NCBI RefSeq assembly: GCF_001612615.1
Contig: NZ_BDAU01000020.1
Coordinates: 1-64,000 of the forward strand
Source of the DNA: Nocardia amikacinitolerans NBRC 108937
GTDB lineage: Bacteria > Actinomycetota > Actinomycetes > Mycobacteriales > Mycobacteriaceae
DNA length: 64,000 bases
Direction: 5' to 3'
Part shown: piece by piece, positions 1-8,063 of the stretch
Layout of the letters: each line of letters begins with the position of its first letter
How positions within the stretch are numbered: the stretch's first letter is position 1
Notes under the pieces: model-generated
Seen by the model: only the letters and a program-made list of their open reading frames with translations
What the model was told of the DNA's origin: nothing
Databases searched by the model: none
Made by a program: the position numbers and the translations under genes

Positions 1-175
1 CGGTTGGGGCCTTGACAGGCAGAGCATTTCGCCAGGACTTCCTTTCACTAGCCCCTCCCTAGACGCAACCACAGCCGGATGACCACGCCGGAAGCCGAAC
101 CCCGCGCCCACCAACTGCGGGAGGTAAGCCGGGTACGGCACACGACGTGCCCAGCACTGCTCGGAGGAAAACCTG

Positions 176-275
176 GGTAGGCACACCCACCCGAGCACCC
201 GCAACAATGGGCGAAAGCACTGGTAGGCACACCGACCGAGCACCCGCAACAATGGGCGGAAGCACTGGTAGGCGC
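176..275. repeat. 45/46-base tandem repeat, two copies plus a partial third
   Basis: A unit starting GGTAGGCACACC begins at 176, 222 and 267. The first two units are 46 and 45 bases long and differ at only a few positions. The third unit breaks down after about 12 bases. Both full units contain the core GAGCACCCGCAACAATGGGC. There are no spacers between the units, so this is a tandem duplication and not a CRISPR. Confidence 0.8.
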
Positions 276-443
276 ACCCCCTTGGGTACCCCAACACCGA
301 AAACCGTCACCCCAACGCAACACCCACACCAAACCGAGCCCAGCTCCAAACGAACCGCGGCAGGAACACCCCTTCAGCACCCGCGGCGTCGAAAGAGAAC
401 TCACGGCGCTGATCGGATTCGCGGGTGGTGGCACATAGCGTTC

Positions 444-480
444 GCACGCCTCACATAGGCGGTGCCTATGTGAGGCGTGC
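444..480 (-). terminator. Perfect 17-bp hairpin downstream of lon
   Basis: The arms 444-460 and 464-480 are perfectly complementary over 17 bases around a 3-base loop (GGT). The hairpin sits about 90 bases past the lon stop codon. No T-run follows on either strand, so it would be a terminator or RNA 3' stabiliser of the GC-rich actinobacterial type. A protein-binding palindrome is the alternative. Confidence 0.55.
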
Positions 481-569
481 AAAGCATGTGTGGCGCTAGT
501 CAGGGGCAGCGAAAGCGGCTTCCCGAACCCGGAAGGGCCGGGGTCGGTTTCCCGCGCCCGGCCCTGAAC

Positions 570-2984
570 TCACGCGGTGGCGGCGAACGCGGGCCGATTC
601 ACCGCGGGTTCCACCACCGGCTCGATGGCGTAGGCCAGGATGTCCGCCACGTCGGCGACCGGTCGAACATCCAGCGCCGCAAGCACTTCGGCGGGCACCT
701 CGTCCAGATCCGGCTCGTTGCGGGCCGGAATGAACACAGTCTTCAACCCGGCGCGCTGCGCGGCGAGCAGCTTCTGCTTCACGCCGCCGATCGGCAGGAC
801 CCGACCGTTCAGCGTGACCTCGCCGGTCATGCCGACGTCCGAGCGCACTTGGCGGCCGAGGGCCAGCGACACCAAGGCGGTGACCATGGTGACGCCCGCG
901 GACGGACCGTCCTTGGGCACCGCGCCCGCCGGGAAGTGGATGTGGATGTTGCGGTCGAGCACCGACGGTTCGATGCCGATCTCCTCCAGGTGCGAGCGCA
1001 CGTAGGTCAGCGCGATCTGCGCCGATTCCTTCATGACGTCGCCGAGCTGGCCGGTCAGGGTCAGCGAGCGCTCGCCCTCGGCGGCGTTGGCCTCGATGTA
1101 GAGGACGTCACCGCCCGCGCCGGTCACCGCGAGGCCGGTCGCCACGCCGGGGACCGCGGTCCGCTCCACCGAATCCGGGGTGAACCGGGGACGGCCGAGG
1201 TAGTCCTTCAGATCGCCGAGACCGATGGTCAGGTGGCCGGAAGAGATCGTGTCGTAGCCGAGTTCGGGGTCGTAACCCAGACCGATGTCGGACACCGTTG
1301 CGCCGGAACCGACTTCGTCCTCCGCGAGCCGAGTCGCGGCCTTCCGCAACGCCTTCGCGATCAGGCGCTCCATCTGCCGCACGCCCGCTTCCCTGGTGTA
1401 GTTCGCCGCGATCTCGCGCAACGCCTCCTGGGTGATCGAAACCTCCTCGGCGGTCAGCGCATTACGCTCGAGCTGGCGCGGAATCAGGAAGTCGCGGGCG
1501 ATCGCGACCTTGTCGGCCTCGGTGTAACCGTCGACCGTGATCAGCTCCATGCGGTCGAGCAGCGGACCGGGGATGGTCTCCATGACGTTGGCCGTCGCGA
1601 TGAACAGCACGTCGGACAGGTCGAGATCCAGGTCCAGGTAGTGATCGCGGAAGGTGTGGTTCTGCGCCGGATCGAGCACCTCGAGCAGGGCCGCCGCCGG
1701 GTCGCCGCGGAAATCGGAACCGACCTTGTCGATCTCGTCGAGCAGCACGACCGGGTTCATCGAGCCCGCCTCCTTCATGGCGCGCACGATGCGGCCGGGG
1801 AGGGCGCCGACGTAGGTGCGGCGGTGGCCGCGGATCTCCGCCTCGTCGCGCACGCCACCCAGGGCGACGCGAACGAACTTGCGCCCCAAGGCCCGTGCGA
1901 CGGACTCACCCAGCGAGGTCTTGCCGACACCGGGCGGACCGACCAGCACGAGCACCGCGCCGGAGCCGCGTCCACCGACGACCTCCAGCCCGCGCTGCGC
2001 GCGCCTGGCCCGCACCGCCAGGTACTCGACCATGCGGTCCTTGACCTCGTCCAGGCCGTGGTGATCGGCGTCGAGCACCGCGCGGGCGGCGGAGACGTCG
2101 GTGGAATCGGTGGTCTTCTCGTTCCACGGCAGCTCGAGCACGGTGTCCAGCCAGGTCCGGATCCAGCCGGATTCCGGGCTCTGGTCGCTGGACCGCTCCA
2201 GCCTGCCGACCTCGCGCAGCGCCGCCTCGCGGACGGACTCGGGCAGGTCGGCCTGCTCCACACGCGTGCGGTAGTCCTCGGCGCCATCCGGCTCGTCCTC
2301 GCCGAGCTCCTTGCGAATGGCGTTGAGCTGCTGGCGAAGCAGGAACTCGCGCTGGCTCTTCTCCACGTTCTCGCGGACCTCGTCACTGATCTTCTCGGTG
2401 ACCTCGGCCTCGGCGATGTGCGTCTTGGTCCACTCGATGAGCGTGGTCAGGCGCTTGGCGACCTCGGGAGTCTCGAGCAGTTCGCGCTTCTGCTCGGGGG
2501 TCAGGTACGGCGCGTAGCCCGCGGTGTCGGCGATCGCGGACGGGTCGGTCAGCTGGTTGACCGCGTCGATGATCTGCCACGCCTCGCGACGCTGCAGCAC
2601 CGAGACGACAAGCTTCTTGTATTCGGCGGCCAGCTCCTTGGTCCGGCCGTCCGGCGCCGGATTCTCGACCGGTTCGGCCTCGACCCACAGCGCGGCGCCC
2701 GGCCCGGTGACCCCGTGGCCGATCTTGGCGCGCCGCTCCGCCTTCAGGACCGCCGCGGGCGCGCCACCGCGCATCCGGCCGACCTGTTCGATGGTCGCGA
2801 CGACGCCGTAAGAGGCATAGCCCTCGGTCAGTCGCGGCGCGAGCAGCACCGCCTCGGACTTGGCTGCGCGCGCGGCGTCGATCGCGGCCTGCGCCGATTC
2901 GTCCAGTTCGATGGGCACGACCATGCCCGGCAGCACGATCGGATCGGTCAGGAACAGCACCGGCAGATTCTGAGGTGTAGTCAC
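570..2984 (-). CDS. lon: ATP-dependent endopeptidase La (Lon)
   Basis: Lon is a cytosolic AAA+ serine protease that unfolds and degrades damaged and regulatory proteins. The 804-residue product has the N-terminal substrate-binding domain (opening NLPVLFLTDPIVLPGMVVP), a Walker A motif GPPGVGKT near residue 350, a Walker B motif VVLLDEIDK, and a C-terminal protease domain. The catalytic Ser lies in PKDGPSAG near residue 696, and the catalytic Lys follows GGVK about 43 residues later. Length and architecture are normal for the family. I chose the GTG at 2984 because AAGGG-type ribosome binding bases lie 8 nt upstream and the product then starts as Lon proteins do; an ATG at 3029 would overlap the presumed operator. 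The gene is divergent from the DUF445 gene. The shared upstream region carries ClgR-like and HspR-like sites, suggesting stress control. Confidence 0.97.
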   Translation of the reverse strand: MTTPQNLPVLFLTDPIVLPGMVVPIELDESAQAAIDAARAAKSEAVLLAPRLTEGYASYGVVATIEQVGRMRGGAPAAVLKAERRAKIGHGVTGPGAALWVEAEPVENPAPDGRTKELAAEYKKLVVSVLQRREAWQIIDAVNQLTDPSAIADTAGYAPYLTPEQKRELLETPEVAKRLTTLIEWTKTHIAEAEVTEKISDEVRENVEKSQREFLLRQQLNAIRKELGEDEPDGAEDYRTRVEQADLPESVREAALREVGRLERSSDQSPESGWIRTWLDTVLELPWNEKTTDSTDVSAARAVLDADHHGLDEVKDRMVEYLAVRARRAQRGLEVVGGRGSGAVLVLVGPPGVGKTSLGESVARALGRKFVRVALGGVRDEAEIRGHRRTYVGALPGRIVRAMKEAGSMNPVVLLDEIDKVGSDFRGDPAAALLEVLDPAQNHTFRDHYLDLDLDLSDVLFIATANVMETIPGPLLDRMELITVDGYTEADKVAIARDFLIPRQLERNALTAEEVSITQEALREIAANYTREAGVRQMERLIAKALRKAATRLAEDEVGSGATVSDIGLGYDPELGYDTISSGHLTIGLGDLKDYLGRPRFTPDSVERTAVPGVATGLAVTGAGGDVLYIEANAAEGERSLTLTGQLGDVMKESAQIALTYVRSHLEEIGIEPSVLDRNIHIHFPAGAVPKDGPSAGVTMVTALVSLALGRQVRSDVGMTGEVTLNGRVLPIGGVKQKLLAAQRAGLKTVFIPARNEPDLDEVPAEVLAALDVRPVADVADILAYAIEPVVEPAVNRPAFAATA

Positions 2985-3003
2985 GTCTTCGACCCTTCCA
3001 AAA

Positions 3004-3024
3004 GTTGAGCGATGCCTACTCAAC
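3004..3024 (-). promoter_or_regulatory. HAIR-like inverted repeat (candidate HspR operator) of lon
   Basis: The sequence is GTTGAGC-N7-ACTCAAC, close to the HAIR consensus CTTGAGT-N7-ACTCAAG bound by the heat-shock repressor HspR. It ends 19 bases upstream of the lon GTG, where it would cover the promoter or the leader. In Streptomyces lon is a known HspR target. Binding here is inferred from the sequence match only. Confidence 0.6.
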
Positions 3025-3062
3025 CCCACCCTTCCCGTCTTTGTTCCGCGCCCTCATGGACG

Positions 3063-3077
3063 TTCGCTCAGAGCGAA
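3063..3077 (-). promoter_or_regulatory. ClgR-box-like dyad upstream of lon
   Basis: TTCGCTCAGAGCGAA is a perfect 7-bp dyad with a single central base. Its core CGCTCAGAGCG satisfies CGCYNANRGCG, which I recall as the core of the ClgR consensus in corynebacteria. ClgR activates clp genes and, in Streptomyces, lon. The site lies about 80 bases upstream of the lon start, on the far side of the HAIR-like site, as expected for an activator. Confidence 0.55.
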
Positions 3078-3122
3078 GACAGAACGGAACCTCGGCCGTC
3101 TGTGACAGTTCCCGCTCCCGCG

Positions 3123-3150
3123 TTGACACCCTCGCAATCGCAATGAGAAT
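3123..3150 (+). promoter_or_regulatory. Possible sigma-70-type promoter of the DUF445 gene
   Basis: TTGACA (3123-3128), a 16-base spacer and GAGAAT (3145-3150) form a plausible -35/-10 pair about 40 bases upstream of the ATG at 3192. The -10 element matches the consensus at four of six positions. Confidence 0.35.
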
Positions 3151-3191
3151 GTGGGGTCCTCTTCAGCTCGCGCCATTAGGGGGATCCCAGG

Positions 3192-4547
3192 ATGACCACT
3201 CTCGCCTCAGGGGTGTTCATCGACTGGGAAGAGCTCACCGGCCAGACGAAGTTCGTCGTCGACCTGGTCACTTTCCCGATTTTCAGCGCGCTCGCCGGCT
3301 GGCTGACCAACTGGACCGGCGTGCTGATGCTCTTCTGGCCGGTACAGTTCCGCGGCTTCCGCGTGCCGGGCCTGCACGTGCTGTACCCGTACCTGCCGCG
3401 GCGGGTGCAGGTGCTGCCGACCTTCTCCGGCGACGGCCGCCAACTCGGCTTCCAAGGCTTCATTCCGGCGCGCGCGGAGAAGATGGCGAGCATCTGCGTC
3501 GACAAGGCGCTGATGCGAATCGGCAGTCCACGGGACTTCATCCACGAGCTCGACCTGTACGGCATCGCCGACTACATCGCCGAGCTGGCGCGTAAACAGG
3601 TGCAACCGCTCGTCGACGAGGTGATGTACCGGGAGAACCCGGACCTGTGGCGCTCGGTGCCGCGGCAGATGCGACAGGTCATCTACCAGCGGGTGGACCG
3701 GCAGCTGCCGAAGTTGACGCGCCGGGCCTTCGATTCGCTCGGCGACAACATCGATCAGCTCATCGACATCAAGAGCTTCGTCATCCGCTACCTGCGCGAG
3801 AACCCGGACATCCTCAAGGACCTCACCACCACCATCGCCGCCCCCGAGCTGAAGTTCATGGTGCGCATCGGCTTCCTCGGCGCGCCGTTCGGTCTGCTGA
3901 TGGCGCTGTATCTGCACGTGCACGACCGCATTCCGGTGCTCGGCTGGGTCCCTGCCTGGGTGATCGTCCTGCTCAGTGCGGCGGCGATCGGCGTCATCGT
4001 GAACGTCATCGCGGTGAAGATGGTCTTCGAGCCGGGCGATCCGCAGCCGCGGTACAAGTACCTGTGGCGCCAGGCCCTGCTGGCCAAGCGCCAGCCGCAG
4101 GCCGCGACCGACCTCGCGCGCATCCTGGCGTACCAGGTGCTCACGCTGCCGAACCTGGCGTCGGAACTGCTGGACGGTCCGAACGGCGACAAGACACGCC
4201 AGCTCGTCGAGCGGCTGATCTCCGAGGAGATCCACCGTCAGCTCGGGCCGACGCACTCGATGGTGCGCGCGGCGTTCGGCAAACGGCAGTTCGACAATCT
4301 CAAGGTCGGCGCGGCCGGTGCCGCTGTCGCGTTGGCGCCGAGCATGATCGAGGACGAGGAGTTCGCGCGCGAGCAGGCGAAGAAGATCGACGAGTTCGCC
4401 GCGCGCAAGTTGCAGCAGCTGAGCCCCGGCGAGTTCATGGAGATGTTCTACGCCTCGGTGGAGCAGGACGCCTGGCTGCTGTACCTGCACGGCGCCGTGC
4501 TCGGGTTGGTCGTCGGCGCGGCCCACCTGGTGCTTTTCGGGTGGTAG
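3192..4547 (+). CDS. DUF445 family membrane protein
   Basis: The 451-residue product belongs to the DUF445 (YheB-like) membrane family, whose biochemical role is not established. An N-terminal hydrophobic segment contains the family-like motif NWTGVLMLFWP (about residues 35-45). Two more membrane segments lie near 220-280, the second ending with NVIAVKMVFEP, a second copy of the same type of motif. A last hydrophobic segment lies at the extreme C terminus (GAVLGLVVGAAHLVLF). The long charged regions between them probably face one side of the membrane and may form helical bundles. The ATG follows AGGGGGATCCC. The gene is divergent from lon and is followed by a palindrome with a T-run that may end its transcript. 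Confidence 0.85.
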   Translation: MTTLASGVFIDWEELTGQTKFVVDLVTFPIFSALAGWLTNWTGVLMLFWPVQFRGFRVPGLHVLYPYLPRRVQVLPTFSGDGRQLGFQGFIPARAEKMASICVDKALMRIGSPRDFIHELDLYGIADYIAELARKQVQPLVDEVMYRENPDLWRSVPRQMRQVIYQRVDRQLPKLTRRAFDSLGDNIDQLIDIKSFVIRYLRENPDILKDLTTTIAAPELKFMVRIGFLGAPFGLLMALYLHVHDRIPVLGWVPAWVIVLLSAAAIGVIVNVIAVKMVFEPGDPQPRYKYLWRQALLAKRQPQAATDLARILAYQVLTLPNLASELLDGPNGDKTRQLVERLISEEIHRQLGPTHSMVRAAFGKRQFDNLKVGAAGAAVALAPSMIEDEEFAREQAKKIDEFAARKLQQLSPGEFMEMFYASVEQDAWLLYLHGAVLGLVVGAAHLVLFGW

Positions 4548-4562
4548 ACCACGCGGGAAATA

Positions 4563-4586
4563 CAAGCACGCGTGCTTGCATTTTTT
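4563..4586 (+). terminator. 16-bp palindrome followed by six T
   Basis: CAAGCACGCGTGCTTG is a perfect palindrome (4563-4578) followed by CA and TTTTTT. It lies 15 bases past the DUF445 stop codon. As RNA it could fold a 6-bp stem with a CGCG loop and act as an intrinsic terminator. It also lies about 80 bases before the next start codon and has the shape of a TetR-type operator. Confidence 0.45.
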
Positions 4587-4655
4587 CCGCGCCGCTGCGA
4601 TGCTGGGTCACACCAGGCACACGCGGCGGTGTGCCCGCGATCGGCAAGGGAACTC

Positions 4656-5447
4656 ATGGCTGACCTCGAGGCGCTGCTCGGCGATTTCGCCGACGAATGC
4701 GCGGACCTGGAACGACTTGTCGCCCCGCTGGCGCCCGCGGACTGGGCCCGGCCGACGCCCGCGCCCGGCTGGCGCATCGCCCACCAGATCGGGCACCTGA
4801 CCTGGACCGACGAGGTCGCGACCATCGCCGCCTCCGATGCCGACGAGTTCGCGAAACAGGTCGCCGCCGCCGCGCCCAAGGCGCTGACCTTCGTCGACGA
4901 GGCGGCCGAGGAAGCCGCCGCGGCCCCGCCCGCCGAACTGCTCGAGCGCTGGCGCGCCGGACGCAAGACGCTGATCGAGGCGCTGCGCGCGGTACCTGCC
5001 GGGACCAAGCTGCCGTGGTTCGGCCCGCCGATGAGCCCGGCCTCGATGATCACCGCGCGGCTCATGGAGACGTGGGCACACGGCCAGGACGTGGCCGACG
5101 CCCTCGGCGTGACGCGCGAGCCGACCGCGCGGTTGCGCAGCGTGGCCCACCTCGGCGTGCGGACCAGGAACTTCGCCTATTCGGTGCGGGGCAAGACGGC
5201 GCCCGCCGAGGAGTTCCGCGTCGAACTCACCGCGCCGGACGACTCGGTGTGGACGTGGGGTCCGGAGGACGCGGCGCAGCGGGTGAGCGGGCCCGCGTTG
5301 GACTTCTGCCTGCTCGTCACCCAGCGCCGCCACCCCGACGACTTGGCGGTGCGCGCCGAAGGCCCGGATGCGCAGGAGTGGTTGACGATCGCCCAGGTCT
5401 TCGCGGGACCGTCCGGGGAGGGCCGGGCCGCAGGGCAATTCGCCTGA
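4656..5447 (+). CDS. TIGR03084-type DinB/MDMPI metal-binding family protein
   Basis: The 263-residue product has the N-terminal metal-binding four-helix fold shared by DinB-like proteins and mycothiol-dependent maleylpyruvate isomerases. The features that show this are an early ADWARPTPAPGW segment, the His-containing helix IAHQIGHLTWTD near residue 50, and a later METWAHGQDVADAL helix supplying another His. These match the TIGR03084 subgroup, whose reaction is not known; members are presumed to use mycothiol. The ATG at 4656 follows AAGGGAACTC. An in-frame start 28 codons upstream would run through the palindrome at 4563 and is unlikely. The gene stands alone, and a GC-rich hairpin follows it. 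Confidence 0.8.
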   Translation: MADLEALLGDFADECADLERLVAPLAPADWARPTPAPGWRIAHQIGHLTWTDEVATIAASDADEFAKQVAAAAPKALTFVDEAAEEAAAAPPAELLERWRAGRKTLIEALRAVPAGTKLPWFGPPMSPASMITARLMETWAHGQDVADALGVTREPTARLRSVAHLGVRTRNFAYSVRGKTAPAEEFRVELTAPDDSVWTWGPEDAAQRVSGPALDFCLLVTQRRHPDDLAVRAEGPDAQEWLTIAQVFAGPSGEGRAAGQFA

Positions 5448-5801
5448 CCGCTGCCGAAATGGCAGGCAGCCCGGCCGGACAACGTCCGACCGGGCTTCAC
5501 CCGACCCGATCCGAGAACTCGGGAGCGGGCGAGCGCCACACTTGGGTGCGCCGTTCGCGTCGACGGCCGGACGCCGTTGGCCGGGTGTCTAAGAGTGGCA
5601 GTCGAGAATGACGCTCGCCAGCTAACCGGTTTTTACCCCCTCGTCAGATGCCGGAAACATCCGTAGCGCGGTCTATTGTGATCCTGCTCGCACGGATGCC
5701 GTCCAAGATCGCGAAGCGTCGTAACCTGGACAGGCGTTCGGCTTTCAACGATGCGGGCCGACGACGCGAGGGGAGTCGGGGCGGAGGGAAAGGAACGCAT
5801 C
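5448..5801. other. Intergenic stretch with a hairpin
   Basis: No gene is visible in these 354 bases. A GC-rich hairpin lies just after the upstream gene (5468-5496). The rest presumably holds the promoter of the following secreted protein, but I could not identify its elements with confidence. Confidence 0.5.
5468..5496 (+). terminator. GC-rich hairpin after the DinB-like gene
   Basis: Arms of 13 bases (5468-5480 and 5484-5496) pair with one mismatch around the loop AAC, 20 bases after the stop codon. There is no T-run. Confidence 0.5.
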
Positions 5802-6569
5802 GTGACGGCACACAAACCTGCTCAGATCGTGCGTCATACCGCGATCGTGTTGGCCGGCGCGGCCAGCCTCAGCCTCACTTTTGTCGCAGGCGCGTACGTC
5901 GTGAACCAGATGGCCGACACCCACTCCGGCGCCGGACGAGCCGCGCCGCCGCCCGCGCCGATCGTCGAGCCCTTCGCGCCACACCAGGGTCCGCGACCCG
6001 TCGAAACCTTGCTCGCCGGTGAGGCGCACGTGCTGCCGACCTACCAAGCCTCCGTTTTTCCGGCGGAAGCTGTTGTGCCGCAATCAGATCCGGCCGCCGC
6101 TCCGGCGCGGCCCACTGGACTCGGCGGGCGCCTCGGCCTCGGCACCGCCTACGTGGGCGCGCAAGTCGCCCCGGTCCGCACCGGCACCGTCGCGTTCACC
6201 GTCGACACCAACGCCTTCTCGACGCTCACCGGCCTCGTGCTCTCCGAACCTGTGCGCGACCACCTCGGCATCGACCTGGACCCCACCGGAATCACCCAGA
6301 TCCGCGCCGAAATCGACACCCGCAGCGGCGAAATCGCCTTCGTCCTCTCGGACGCCAACCTCGGCGAACACACCATCGAACTCCAACGCCACCCGGCCCC
6401 AACCAACCCGGCCGCCCCCGCCGCTCCGGACGCCCCCGCCGCTCCGGACGCCCCCGCCGCTCTGGACGCCCCCGCCGCTCTGGACGCCCAGGCCGCTCCG
6501 GACGCTCCGGACGCTCCGGACGCTCCGGACGCTCCGGACGCTCCGGACGCCCACGCCACCACCATCTGA
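5802..6569 (+). CDS. Exported protein of unknown function with Ala-Pro-Asp tail
   Basis: I do not recognise this 255-residue protein. It opens with a hydrophobic segment (about residues 10-31, AIVLAGAASLSLTFVAGAYV), which could be a signal anchor or an uncleaved signal peptide. A Pro-rich stretch follows, then a compact region of about 90 residues (TAYVGAQVAPVRTGTVAF onward). It ends in a low-complexity tail of APDAPA and PDA repeats encoded by 18- and 9-base tandem DNA repeats. The GTG at 5802 follows AAAGGA at good spacing. An upstream in-frame ATG at 5751 would put charged residues before the membrane segment. The tail length is likely to vary between strains by replication slippage. Confidence 0.7.
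   Translation: MTAHKPAQIVRHTAIVLAGAASLSLTFVAGAYVVNQMADTHSGAGRAAPPPAPIVEPFAPHQGPRPVETLLAGEAHVLPTYQASVFPAEAVVPQSDPAAAPARPTGLGGRLGLGTAYVGAQVAPVRTGTVAFTVDTNAFSTLTGLVLSEPVRDHLGIDLDPTGITQIRAEIDTRSGEIAFVLSDANLGEHTIELQRHPAPTNPAAPAAPDAPAAPDAPAALDAPAALDAQAAPDAPDAPDAPDAPDAPDAHATTI
6423..6548 (+). repeat. Coding tandem repeats (18-base then 9-base units)
   Basis: Four units close to GCTCCGGACGCCCCCGCC run from 6423 to about 6494. Six perfect copies of GCTCCGGAC follow (6495-6548). They encode the Ala/Pro/Asp tail of the exported protein. Confidence 0.9.
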
Positions 6570-6724
6570 CCCGACTCACCAGCCAGGAGGCTTACGCCAC
6601 CGCCCAGGGGTGGGTACGAAAAGACCCGCCCCTATCGAGAGGACCGGGATGGAGCCGCCAGTGCAAGAAACTGGCGCGACGAGTCTCGACGCACTTTCTC
6701 CCCACCCCGGTACTGTCGGCTGAC

Positions 6725-7903
6725 GTGTACGACTTTTGCGTGATCGGGGGTGGGATCGTCGGGGTGGCGACGGCTCGGCGGCTGGTGGAGCGGTATCCGG
6801 GGGCTCGGGTGGTGTTGGTCGAGAAGGCCGGAGCGTTGGGGGTGCATCAGACGGGGCACAACAGCGGGGTGATCCACTCCGGGATCTATTACGAGCCCGG
6901 GAGTCTGAAGGCCGAGTTGTGCAGGCGGGGTGCTCATTGGACGAAGGAATTTGCTGCGGCGCAGAGGATTCCGTACGAGGTGTGCGGAAAACTGCTGGTG
7001 GCCACCGATGCCGCCGAATACGAACGGATGCTGGCGCTGTACGAGCGCTCGGTCACCAACGGGGTGGAGGTCGAACTCGTCGACGCCGCCGAGCTCGTGC
7101 GGCGCGAGCCGCGGATCACCGGCGTCGGCGCGCTTTTCGTGCCGGGCACCGGCATCATCGACTACCGCGAGGTGACCGCGGCACTCGCCGAACAGGTTCG
7201 CGCGGCGGGCGGTGAGATCGTGCTGGGCACGGAGGTCACCGCCATCGAGGAGACCGACTCGGCGGTGACGATCACCGGCAAGACCGGCGCGTGGACCGCA
7301 CGCACCCTGGTGGTCTGCGCCGGACTGCAAGCCGATCGGATGGCGCGACTCGCGGGTCTGCCGATCGACTTTCGCATCGTCCCGTTCCGCGGCGAGTACT
7401 ACCAGCTGCCGCCCGAACGCGCCGGTCTGGTGCGCACGCTGATCTATCCGGTGCCCGACCCGAACCTGCCGTTCCTCGGCGTGCACCTGAGCCCGACCAT
7501 CGACGGCGAGCTCACCGTCGGACCCAACGCGGTGCTCGGCCTTGCGCGCGAGGGCTATCGAAAGGGGAGCGTCGACCTGCGCGACGCCAAAGAGGTCGTG
7601 GGCTTTCCCGGCGTGCACCGGGTCGCCCGCGCGCACTTCAAAACGGGTCTGCGCGAACTGCGCAATTCGGTGTTCAAGCGCGGCTACCTGGCCGAATGTC
7701 GCCGGTACTGCCCGGAACTCACCGCCGCCGACCTGCGACCGCGCCCGGCAGGCATCCGCGCGCAGGCGGTGTTGCGCGACGGCACCCTGGTCCACGACTT
7801 CATGATCGAACGCACCGCGCGCTCGGTGCACGTGCTCAACGCGCCCTCGCCCGCGGCGACCTCGGCCATGCCCATCGCGGAGTACATCGTCGACCTGATC
7901 TGA
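6725..7903 (+). CDS. lhgO: L-2-hydroxyglutarate oxidase
   Basis: This is an FAD-dependent oxidase or dehydrogenase of the DAO/GlpO superfamily that converts L-2-hydroxyglutarate to 2-oxoglutarate, removing a metabolic side product. The 392-residue protein begins with the dinucleotide-binding motif VIGGGIVGVATARRL (GxGxxG near residues 8-13). It is followed by HQTGHNSGVIHSGIYY, typical of the LhgO group. The mid-section motifs FRGEYYQL and PNLPFLGVHL, and the C-terminal RPAGIRAQAV and VLNAPSPAATSAM, also fit. Full length. The start is GTG at 6725; only a weak ribosome binding site is visible. A small hairpin (6656-6676) lies in the leader. No electron-transfer partner is adjacent, and the gene appears to be transcribed alone. 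Confidence 0.9.
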   Translation: MYDFCVIGGGIVGVATARRLVERYPGARVVLVEKAGALGVHQTGHNSGVIHSGIYYEPGSLKAELCRRGAHWTKEFAAAQRIPYEVCGKLLVATDAAEYERMLALYERSVTNGVEVELVDAAELVRREPRITGVGALFVPGTGIIDYREVTAALAEQVRAAGGEIVLGTEVTAIEETDSAVTITGKTGAWTARTLVVCAGLQADRMARLAGLPIDFRIVPFRGEYYQLPPERAGLVRTLIYPVPDPNLPFLGVHLSPTIDGELTVGPNAVLGLAREGYRKGSVDLRDAKEVVGFPGVHRVARAHFKTGLRELRNSVFKRGYLAECRRYCPELTAADLRPRPAGIRAQAVLRDGTLVHDFMIERTARSVHVLNAPSPAATSAMPIAEYIVDLI

Positions 7904-8063
7904 CGAAACGCCGACCGCGGAAACCGGACCGGAAATACGCAGAGAACCAAGCAACCGGCCGGTCGCGATATGGAAAGGACTGCTACCCGAAATCCTCCCA
8001 ACCCCTCGAATAAAGAGGAGAGCTGTAGTACTTTTGTCCGCAGCCGTGGATCAGGGAGGGCCT

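Larger units (their letters stand above)
1..569. other. Non-coding stretch downstream of lon
   Basis: I see no credible gene here. The short open frames on both strands are low-complexity, rich in Gly/Cys/Arg or Thr/Arg, and lack ribosome binding sites. The stretch holds a short tandem repeat (176-271) and a perfect hairpin (444-480), described separately. What lies to the left of the window is unknown, so the 3' end of another gene cannot be excluded. Confidence 0.6.

Noticed and set aside
176..275. CRISPR-like array
   Set aside because: The repeats are contiguous, with no spacers between units and only two full copies, and no cas genes are present.
477..3008. 843-codon open frame on the plus strand opposite lon
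   Set aside because: It is the mirror of a strong Lon gene. Its translation is Arg/Gly/His-rich with no family resemblance. High GC content leaves the opposite frame open.
6423..6548. CRISPR-like or intergenic satellite array
   Set aside because: The units are 9 and 18 bases, contiguous and in frame with the coding sequence.
6656..6676. Hairpin CGCCAGT/ACTGGCG before lhgO as a riboswitch
   Set aside because: It is only a 7-bp stem with no conserved aptamer-like sequence around it.
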